Positions 55,964 to 64,000 of a stretch of DNA of 64,000 nucleotides are shown piece by piece; within the stretch, counting starts at the first letter, position 1, and every line of letters begins with the position of its first letter. Below the pieces are notes generated by a model, which was not told the origin of the DNA, made no database searches, and saw nothing but the letters and a program-made list of their open reading frames with translations. Source of the DNA: Pseudophaeomoniella oleicola (lineage: Eukaryota > Ascomycota > Eurotiomycetes > Phaeomoniellales > Phaeomoniellaceae); NCBI GenBank assembly GCA_003868215.1, contig QWDQ01000036.1, positions 207,070-271,069 on the forward strand, given 5' to 3'. The position numbers and the translations under genes are program-made.

Positions 55964-57499
55964 ATGTCAAATGGGACGCAAAAAGCACCCCTGCCTTCAG
56001 ATCACCACGGCAAACCAGAAGGTCGTCGGAGACGAAGGGCGAAACAAATCAATAACCCACTCCAAGCGGGAATCTGTAAATTCCTTCAAGTACATTATCT
56101 TGCGAGGTCCGACGTCGAACCAGCCCGCAAGGAACTATGTGAGACTTTGATCGGAGATCCCTCAACCTTGCCCAAGCGGTACAACATTTACCACCCATTG
56201 CTCCTGTTACCCTCGAACTTCTTGCCAATCCGTAGCTCTAGCAGTCCTGTCACACCGAGAACACTAGAACAGACCGCATGGCACAACGTTGCAGGCGGGT
56301 TGACGGACGAGGATCTGCTTCGTTTGTGGCAAGCCTTGCTATCTACCTTTCACAAAGATGGCATCACCCATATTGCTATCGGCGCTCCGATTGAATTGGA
56401 GCTACCAGACGATGGACAGCTGTTGGGGGAGCGACGGGACAACGTCTTGAGGAGCCCGACAGGTATCATTGGTGTCTATGGTGATTTTGGCGTTGCGCCA
56501 TCTGACGGTAGTGGTCACCCGATGTCTTCCGCAGCAGGCGAACAAGACGATCAGAACACTCTACCTCCCTTTGACTCTGCATTATGGGTGCAGGCAACAC
56601 AGAACGGGGGAATACTACAGGTGTGGGCCCCAATGTGGACAATGTTCTCGAGAGGTAATATCAAGGAGAAAGCGAGGATCCTCAATGGCACCCAACCATC
56701 CAATTCAGCTTCGACGACGAAAGGCGCGGCAGCACCATCTGCGGTATGTCATGGTCTTGATGGCCTCACCGGTACTTTGTCACAACCGCTGTCGGAAATT
56801 GCTGTCGTCGATATGTACGTCGGGATTGGATACTTTGCTTTTTCTTATCTCAAGCGAGGCGTCGGGCGCGTCATTGGGTTTGACTTGAATGCCTGGAGTA
56901 TAGAAGGATTGAGGCGAGGAGCAGAAAGGAATGGATGGAGGTGTGAAGTCTTGCATTTACCACCTTTCCCCGAAAAGGATCCAATTGCCACGGATGAAGC
57001 AGTCGGGCCTCTAGGAACCATGGAAGCGAGAAAGCTGCTACACTGCATCCATGACCCCGAGATCAGGCTTGTTGCTTGCCACGGGGATAATCGGTGGGCT
57101 ACCAGTATCACGGCTGCTCTCAGAGACTTCGAACATCCAGAGTCCAGAATGCCGCTGCCACTAGCGACCCAACAACCTCCTTGGAAAGACATCCGCCACA
57201 TCAATCTCGGTCTCCTCCCGACTTCCTCAGGATCCTGGGCAGATGCCGAGCAGCTCCTCAGCGACGTTCGAGGCGGATGGATCCACGTCCACGAGAACGT
57301 CGAGATCGAAAAGATCGAACGCAAGGCCCACGAGATCGTGACATGTTTCGAGGGCTTGGTGAAAGCACGAAGAAAAAGGCGCAGCGGCAGGGAAGGGAGC
57401 TGGACGGTCGAATGCGTCCATGTGGAAAGGGTCAAGACGTACGCGCCAGGAATAATGCACTGTGTGTTTGATATATGGGTCCGAAAGGAAGAATTGTGA
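55964..57499 (+). CDS. trm12: tRNA wybutosine-synthesis protein TYW2/Trm12
   Basis: Transfers the 3-amino-3-carboxypropyl group from S-adenosylmethionine to the C7 position of 4-demethylwyosine at position 37 of tRNA-Phe. A single exon of 511 residues. The Met-10+/TYW2 SAM fold is seen at VVDMYVGIGYFAFSYLKRG and VIGFDLNAWSIEGLRRGAER, followed by DNRWA and HINLGLLPTS, which corresponds to the usual NLGLLPSS signature. The protein ends GIMHCVFDIWVRK. The N-terminus is basic (GRRRRRAK) with a long insertion rich in Gly and acidic residues (about 160-210), as in fungal homologues. Confidence 0.93.
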   Translation: MSNGTQKAPLPSDHHGKPEGRRRRRAKQINNPLQAGICKFLQVHYLARSDVEPARKELCETLIGDPSTLPKRYNIYHPLLLLPSNFLPIRSSSSPVTPRTLEQTAWHNVAGGLTDEDLLRLWQALLSTFHKDGITHIAIGAPIELELPDDGQLLGERRDNVLRSPTGIIGVYGDFGVAPSDGSGHPMSSAAGEQDDQNTLPPFDSALWVQATQNGGILQVWAPMWTMFSRGNIKEKARILNGTQPSNSASTTKGAAAPSAVCHGLDGLTGTLSQPLSEIAVVDMYVGIGYFAFSYLKRGVGRVIGFDLNAWSIEGLRRGAERNGWRCEVLHLPPFPEKDPIATDEAVGPLGTMEARKLLHCIHDPEIRLVACHGDNRWATSITAALRDFEHPESRMPLPLATQQPPWKDIRHINLGLLPTSSGSWADAEQLLSDVRGGWIHVHENVEIEKIERKAHEIVTCFEGLVKARRKRRSGREGSWTVECVHVERVKTYAPGIMHCVFDIWVRKEEL

Positions 57500-57713
57500 G
57501 GCGAGGAATTGTTATGTGCTCTTCATATTGCTTTATCTGCTACCCTCCTTGGGGATTACTTCTTCCCATCTATAAACATATGGTGTGGGTGAAGAAGACC
57601 CGAGAATCGGCCCAAAAGGAAAAAGCCACCCATAGCAAGTGCAATAATACCACATCATCCCAAAAACATGAACATCATGATCCCGTTATTTTACATATAT
57701 GTACCTACTAATC

Positions 57714-58407
57714 TTACACTCCTTGCTTTCTGAACTTCGCAGGGATATTCGCTTCAACGATAGTCATCTTCTCCAACCCTTCCACCCGCTCCTCTTCATC
57801 CTCCATCTCATCATGTTTCTTAAAATGCTCGATATCCTCCGGGTGAATCAGGTCCTCCTCCGTCACATCGTCGCCGCCGTGAAACTTCTCGAAGTGGTGG
57901 ATCTCGTACTCGTACTCGTCGTCGCCATGGTGGCCCGGCCCGAAGCCGAAGTCGGGCAGTTTACGACCGGCCTGGGACAGGCGGATGAATTGGTCGCGCG
58001 TGATGACGCCCGTGCGCTCGACGTCGAAGATCTCGAGCACTTTGTTGGCGACTTCTTCCTTTTTGGAGGCGGGGACGGACACAGAGGATTCGTCTTCGAG
58101 GCCGTAGAAGCGGCGGATGGTCTGCGGGGTCCAGATCCCGCTGCCGTCGAAGTCGTGGATGGAAAAGAAAGAGGAGGGGTCGAAGTTGTCGATGTGGTGT
58201 TCCTCTGTTGGACAGGTCAAGTTAATACAATGTTTTCTCCAACAGATACGCTCATGAAAGGGATCCGGGGGATGTACCTCTCATATGCAACGTCGCCCAG
58301 TCTGATGGTACATCACCATCAGAAGTAGGTGCACCGTGACCACCGTGTGCGCTGACGAGACACGTAAACACCGACGCAATGAGCGCCGTTCGTAGAAGCG
58401 CCAACAT
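57714..58407 (-). CDS. Secretory EF-hand protein, nucleobindin-like
   Basis: Calcium-binding protein of the secretory pathway. Two exons on the minus strand, 58407-58278 and 58204-57714, give 206 residues. A signal peptide (LLRTALIASVFTCLVSA) is followed by a His/Gly-rich stretch. The junction joins HMR to EEHHIDNFDPSSFF. Two EF-hand loops are seen, one starting HDFDGSGIW and one FDVERTGVITRDQF. The acidic C-terminus (HHGDDEYEYEIHHFEKFHGG then HPEDIEHFKKHDEMEDE) is diagnostic of a conserved fungal nucleobindin-like group. Likely ER/Golgi calcium handling. It converges on trm12 (214 bp apart) and diverges from mlh1. Confidence 0.88.
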
Positions 58408-59171
58408 AGATGAAGGAATTGAAAGGAGAAAGGAAAGAGAGCCCAGAGGAGGGACGGGCAGTTAGAGAGAGAGGAAAGGGACGGGAAATCAAAGGATGTT
58501 CTTTTGTTGACCACTTCCACCAACTAATTCCTTTTTCCTTTGATTATCTTTTTTCCTGGCGCAGTCGAGTTGAATTGAATTAAGTTAACTTACCCCTGGA
58601 TCTGCCTTTACAGTAAGATAATTAATTAATTAATTACAATAATCTGGAGATGGTTTGCCTAAACCCTTTTTTAGTGACCCGCGGGAGACATGCATTGGCG
58701 TCATTGTCATCGGCAGTCAAGTTTCTAAGTAAAGACAGAATTACTACTGCACGTTACAACTTAGTCAGCCTCTGTCTAGCCTCACCAATACACCAGCGGT
58801 CTCGTTAAAAGAGGTGCCTTGGATCAGGGCAATCAGAAGCTGCGAGGTGACTGATTGGACTTTAGCCGCCTCATCCTTCTGCCTCAGACCATTGCAAGAC
58901 ATCATCTGGAAACATCTGTTCTTATGGCTCGACATGGTGTATCATGATCATTCGAGTTACAGCATATTTCTCGTTTGAACGTTGTCCTTTGACTACGTGT
59001 TGATACGCTTCCTTGGTGGTCAGGTCACATCAGTCACCCGCCTAGATAGATACTTTACCTAGTACTTACGGCCTAAGCATCCTCTCTCACTCCGAGCCTG
59101 AAGGGCTGCATATCTTCGAAGATCCTGATGAACGCCTTCGCCCTCGCGGTGTCGGTGTATATCGGGTGGCC
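58408..59171. other. Divergent promoter region
   Basis: Lies between the EF-hand gene and mlh1. A TTAATTAATTAATTAATTA run sits near 58618-58636. No gene is supported. Confidence 0.6.
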
Positions 59172-61490
59172 ATGGCTGAGGAGATGGATGTTGATCTTCC
59201 GGATCGTTCGTCTCCTCGTGGTGTCAAGAGAACAGCAGAGGAGGCTGGATTGAAAGATGCTCCGCATAGGATCAAGGTTAGAAATGATCGATACCAGTGG
59301 AGTATAACATGACCAATTTACTAACTTGAGACAGCCACTCGCAGAAGACGTTGTCAATAAGATCGCAGCCGGAGAGATCATCGTCGCTCCTGTGAACGCT
59401 TTGAAAGAACTGATTGAGAATTCGGTGGATGCTGGGGCGACATCCATTGAGATCCTCGTCAAGGACGGCGGGTTGAAGTTACTACAGATCACGGACAACG
59501 GTCACGGTATTGAGGTGAGGCTATCAGGATGCATTTCTCGAGGTGCATTGCTAACCTTTCACAAGCGAGACGATCTTCCCATTCTATGCAAACGATTTAC
59601 GACATCTAAATTGAAAGCTTTCGAAGATCTTGAATCGATCGCGACCTATGGATTCCGAGGTGAAGCGCTTGCCAGTATTAGTCACATTGCTCACTTGAGG
59701 GTAACCACCAAGACCGCAAGTTCTAGTTGTGCATGGCAAGCTCACTATAGTGATGGAGAACTCACGCCTGCAAAGCCTGGCCAATCCGCCGACCCCAAAC
59801 CCACCGCTGGACGAGGTGGTACTCAAATTACCGTAAGCACATCGGATACATTTCTTTTACGTTTACTAATATCGGCTAGGTGGAGGACCTCTTCTACAAT
59901 ATTCCCACTCGCAGGAGAGCGTTTCGATCCGCCAGCGAAGAGTATGCGAAGATTCTTGACATGGTCGGGCGATATGCTGTCCACTGCGCAGGAGTGGCAT
60001 TCTCCGTTAAGAAGCATGGTGAGGCAGGCACCGGAGTTTCAACACCTGCAGCTGCATCTACCGTAGATCGAATCAGGCAGACTCATGGCAGTGCTGTTGC
60101 GAATGAGTTGATTGAGTTCGAAGTCTCCGACAAAAGATGGGGCTTTGAGGCGTCCGGCTACATCAGCAACGCCAATTATCATGTTAAAAGGACTACTATA
60201 TTACTGTTCATTAACCACAGAGCGGTCGAATCCTCGGTGATAAAGAAGGCCATCGAGCAGACATATTCGACGTTCTTGCCCAAGGGTGGCCATCCTTTTG
60301 TCTATCTATCCCTCGAGATAGAACCCAATAGGGTCGATGTTAATGTACACCCCACGAAGCGGGAAGTTCATTTCTTACACGAAGACGAGATCATTGAGCT
60401 TGTATGCGGCGCGATTGTGAACCAGCTAGCTAAGGTCGACACCAGTCGGACGTTCAAGGCACAAACACTACTACCAGGCGCTAAGCCACCCAATATGTCC
60501 AAACATCCAACGGAGGAGGACGACGATGATGAGCGAACCATGCCGAAATCTCAAGGGCCAAAGAAGATCTATGAAAACAATCTTATCAGAACAGACTCAA
60601 AGATGCGCAAGATAACTTCAATGCTCCCGGCAGCGACAAACGATGGTGATGAGAGCGGTACTACAATTAAGTATGAAACCACGGATCGTGAACATGTCGA
60701 CGTCAAATTGACATCCATAAAACTTCTTCGCAAAGCCGTGCGGGATGATGTTCACAACGGACTTACTGAGGTGTTTGCCGGTCACACCTACGTTGGCTTG
60801 GTCGACGATTTCCGGCGGCTGTGTGCTATGCAAGGAGGCACCAAGCTCTATCTGGTTGATTATGGCATGATATCGAATGAGTTTTTCTATCAGGTCGGTT
60901 TGACTGATTTTGGGAACTTCGGGCAGATTGTTCTTGCTCCACCTCCGAAGCTCCTGGATCTTCTGGAAATCGGAGCACAGCAACAGATCGAAGAAGCAAA
61001 AAGCAAGGGCCAGCCGACGGATGTTTTCGAAAAAGTCCCAAAGGCCGTGAACCAGCATCTCATTGAAAAGAGGGCAATGCTGGAAGAATACTTTTCTCTT
61101 GTGATAACAGAAGACGGGTTGTTGGAGAGTATACCACTTCTTCTGAAGGACTATATGCCATGCATCGCGAAACTGCCAGGCTTTCTGCTTCGTCTTGGAC
61201 CCTATGTTGACTGGACGGAGGAAAAGGAATGCTTCCACACATTTCTCCGTGAACTCGCCAGATTCTACACGCCGGAGCAACTACCGCCGATCTCCTCTAC
61301 CAGTGATCCGGACGATGAAGCAGAAGATGATTCCGAGATAGTCAGACGAAAAGCACAGGTAACGTCGATGCTGGAATATGTATTGTTTCCGGCTTTCAGA
61401 AGTCGCTTGGTTGCAACGACTGGCATGCTGAAGGGTGTACTTGAAGTGACGAATTTACCTAGTTTGTACAGGGTATTCGAAAGGTGTTGA
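59172..61490 (+). CDS. mlh1: DNA mismatch repair protein MLH1
   Basis: MutL homologue that pairs with Pms1 in mismatch repair and with Mlh3 in meiotic crossing over; acts in the nucleus. Four exons, 59172-59276, 59335-59514, 59566-59832 and 59880-61490, give 720 residues. The GHKL ATPase motifs are [29 protein letters not shown] (spanning a splice), [11 protein letters not shown] and [20 protein letters not shown] (spanning a splice). [13 protein letters not shown] follows, then an acidic variable linker and the C-terminal dimerisation domain. The protein ends VFERC, the invariant FERC that completes the endonuclease site of the partner. The second intron is only 51 nt and free of stops. Upstream sequence stays open but lacks an ATG, so 59172 is preferred. 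Confidence 0.96.
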
Positions 61491-62097
61491 GTACTCGAGT
61501 GTCCAAGGAATGGGACGGACTTCACCGTCAGTCATTGCTCGAGCCTGGCGTTCTGGGAGATGCTGGTAGCCTCCGCGAAGTATCGGAATCGCGGTCTGGT
61601 GGGACTAGATATGACTGCGGAGTATAGACGATGCAGTATATCAAAGGAATCTCGGTTATTGAAATGGTCATGTCGTAATCCATACTATGTAGTATTGGAA
61701 CGATAACGGTCAGTCCGCGCATCTGCATGCTGCATGTTAGATGTCATACTACGTAGCAGGAGTTTGTGGAGGGAACCCCGCCGTAGCCGTAGGAGTACCC
61801 AATGCGGATGAACTTCGGTTCAGGACCCCTCGATCTTCCCCCGATGCAAATGGACTCGGATTCGTCCTACAATCCAGTCACCGACATTATCATCATTGTT
61901 GTTCTTTTGGTGTTCACCCTCCTAGATCCTGACCTGATATTCTGTATGGCGTCCTGCATAGATATGTCTTCCTCTTGTTGGATTTCTCTTTCGCATTGTT
62001 CTCTAGATCTCCCTTGATGGCACCTGGATAGACAGATGGACTTCTTTTTTTCCACGGAAGACTCGAAGATCGGCTTGTTGTTGGTGACAACAACAAC
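61491..62097. other. Spacer
   Basis: The mlh1 3' flank and the promoter of the downstream transporter. No gene supported. Confidence 0.55.
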
Positions 62098-63896
62098 ATG
62101 GCATCCGATGAAGCCATCGAGTTGGGTCAGAAGCCGCAGGGCCCAGCCATCGATCAGCGCACCAACGATATAATACAAAAACCGTCCAACGAGAAGTCGA
62201 GGGACGACGTCTTTGATAGTCGCGAGGAGTCTACTTGCGGTGCTCTCCCACCTCCCGCCACTGCAGCCCCAGTCCAGCAGAGATGGAACAGTCCGAAGAT
62301 CAACATGTGGAGGTGCTTTGCGACCTTTTACACCTTTATCGTTATGGGTCTTAATGATTCTGCCTACGGTGTAAGTACTTCATCTGCATCCTGACGGTAT
62401 TCGAGGCCATTATAAACTGACTGCTCATCTTCCCAGGCTCTTATTCCATATGTATGATGACCCCCATCAGGCAGACCGCTGTTGGCTCTGTTCCTTCAGG
62501 TCTTAGCCCTACAAGATGTTCGTTTTTACTGACGTCCTCTCAGCTCGAGACGTACTACAACGTGAACTACACGGTCGTTTCGCTCGTCTTCCTCTCTCCG
62601 ATGGGTGGGTATATCACCTCTGCTCTGTTACTCAGCACCATCCATATGCATTTTGGACAACGTGGTATAGCGATTGCCGGAAGCCTTGCTCACCTGATCT
62701 CCTATATTGTCGTGTGTCTGCATCCTCCGTACCCGGTGTTGGTCGTGTTCTTCATTGTTGCAGGATATGGAAATGGAGCATTTGGTAAGCGCCGAGTCCA
62801 CCATCAATCCTTTCCTGTACCACCGCCTTTTGTGATGATATTATGTTTGCCACCTCAAGCCTAGTCGATACTTATCATAAGACTTCTTTCCTCAGATGGA
62901 GCATGGAACGCTTGGATCGGGGACATGGCCAACTGCAACGAAGTCCTCGGATTTCTACACGCTTTCTATGGCGTCGGCGGTGTTCTAGCACCATTACTGT
63001 CCAGCGCTGCAGTCACGAAATGGGGCTGGCACTGGTACGAGTTCTACTATATCATGGTCGGAGCCTCAGCCGTCGAGGTCGTCATTCTCGTTTCGATCTT
63101 CTGGACAGCGACCGCAGAAGTACATCGAAATCAACATCCTCACATCATCGAAGACGACACTCCCCGCAGCAATAGCAGCAGCACCAACACGGCGATCGAA
63201 CCTTCATCCCTAGCCACCACGACAGAAAAGCCGCGTCGCAAGAAATATCTCTTCTTCGGGCCCCGGCTCTCACCCAACAGGACAAAAGCACCCACCTTCT
63301 CCAACCACCGTACGCTCGCAGCCCTGCAGTCCAAAGTCACCTGGCTCGCCTCGCTCTTCCTCCTGATCTACGTCGGCGTCGAAGTGGCCACGGGCGGCTG
63401 GACCGTCACGTTCATGCTCCGGGTCCGCCACGGCGCCGCCTTCGCCTCCGGCCTCACCTCGACCGGCTTCTGGCTCGGCGTGACCGTCGGCCGCGTCACC
63501 CTCGGCTTCGCCACGGCCCGGCTGTTCCGCACGGAAAAACACGCCATCGCGACCTACCTCGTCATCACGATCGCGCTCGTCCTCCTCTACTGGCTCGTGC
63601 CGGTCTTCGCCGTCTCCGCCCTCGCCGTCTCCCTGATCGGCTTCTTCATCGGCCCCATGTTCCCCGCCGCCGTCGTCGTCGCGACCAAGTTGCTGCCGAA
63701 ACACCTGCACGTCGGCGCGATCGGGTTCGCCGCCGCGTTCGGTGCGTCCGGGGCGTGCGCGTTGCCGTTTGCCGTCGGCGCGATCGCCCAGGCCAAGGGC
63801 GTGTGGGTGCTCATGCCGATCGTGTTGGTCATGTTGGTCACGGATTTGGGGGTGTGGATTTGGATTCCGAAGTTGCCAAAGGTTAGGCAGGCGTAA
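62098..63896 (+). CDS. MFS transporter, BSC6-like
   Basis: Plasma-membrane permease of the major facilitator superfamily, similar in motif to the fungal BSC6 (bypass of stop codon 6) group. Four exons, 62098-62370, 62437-62451, 62544-62784 and 62896-63896, give 509 residues. The second is a 15-nt microexon encoding ALIPY; skipping it would remove five residues of the first conserved loop, which reads SAYG-ALIPY-LETYYNVNYTVVS. Further landmarks are GNGAFDGAWNAWIGDMAN and a long cytosolic loop with Ser and Arg/Lys (about 260-320). The second half (WLASLFLLIYVGVEVATGGW; TGFWLGVTVGRV) has strong GC at third positions. Substrate unknown. Confidence 0.87.
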
Positions 63897-63926
63897 TAGT
63901 TCAGCGCAGCGTAGCGTAGAATCCTA

Positions 63927-63927
<1 letters not shown>

Positions 63928-64000
<73 letters not shown>
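63928..64000. repeat. (ACT)n microsatellite at window end
   Basis: About 24 tandem ACT units run to the last base of the window, so its true length is unknown. It starts 31 bp after the transporter stop codon. Confidence 0.95.

Noticed and set aside
60618-61280. 220-codon minus-strand open stretch inside mlh1
   Set aside because: Antisense shadow of the last mlh1 exon.
63270-63710. 146-codon minus-strand open stretch rich in Asp, Glu and Gly
   Set aside because: Antisense shadow of the GC-rich second half of the MFS transporter.

Overview
The window looks like nuclear DNA of a filamentous ascomycete (Pezizomycotina). Genes are broken by short introns of about 45-130 bp with GT..AG ends, they sit singly on both strands without operons, and the families are typical of moulds: cellobiose dehydrogenase, a GH45 endoglucanase close to Trichoderma EGV, a CVNH lectin-type protein, a Zn2Cys6 regulator, sedolisin, RNase T2, NmrA and fungal CorA. 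I built the exon models by hand from splice sites, reading frames and family motifs. Genus cannot be told from the sequence alone.

Layout. 1-2.1 kb: no supportable gene. 2.1-4.4 kb: secreted cellobiose dehydrogenase. 5.3-8.7 kb: a TauD-type dioxygenase converging on a Dal5-type permease, a plausible sulfur-scavenging pair. 9.9-11.6 kb: CorA-like metal transporter. 12.8-13.0 kb: an ankyrin relic. 13.5-14.2 kb: GH45 endoglucanase. 15.5-16.6 kb: glycine-zipper/CVNH protein. 17.2-18.2 kb: bZIP factor. 19.1-22.5 kb: APH-like kinase, a small membrane protein and an L-lactate dehydrogenase. 23.5-25.0 kb: CCCH-type zinc-finger protein. 25.8-28.8 kb: secreted PLC-like phosphodiesterase converging on a secreted lactonohydrolase. 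29.5-31.2 kb: DHA1-type MFS transporter. 33.4-34.3 kb: a broken NmrA-like gene. 34.9-37.8 kb: short-chain dehydrogenase and Zn2Cys6 regulator. 39.1-41.3 kb: glutathione transferase and a small membrane protein. 42.1-43.5 kb: an unrecognised two-exon gene. 44.7-53.1 kb: three secreted hydrolases (sedolisin, RNase T2, acid sphingomyelinase-like). 53.5-54.2 kb: bZIP-ankyrin protein. 56.0-61.5 kb: housekeeping genes (TYW2/Trm12, a secretory EF-hand protein, MLH1). 62.1-63.9 kb: MFS transporter with a 15-nt microexon. The window ends inside an (ACT)n microsatellite.

Taken together, the window mixes conserved housekeeping genes (mlh1, trm12) with secreted degradative enzymes for cellulose, protein, RNA and phospholipid, nutrient transporters and two or three regulators. 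I see no backbone gene for a secondary-metabolite cluster, no transposase, no CRISPR and no convincing tRNA or rRNA. Spacers are marked by many copies of a TAGGTA/TACCTA motif, often in the palindromic form TAGGTACCTA, which I found only outside coding exons.
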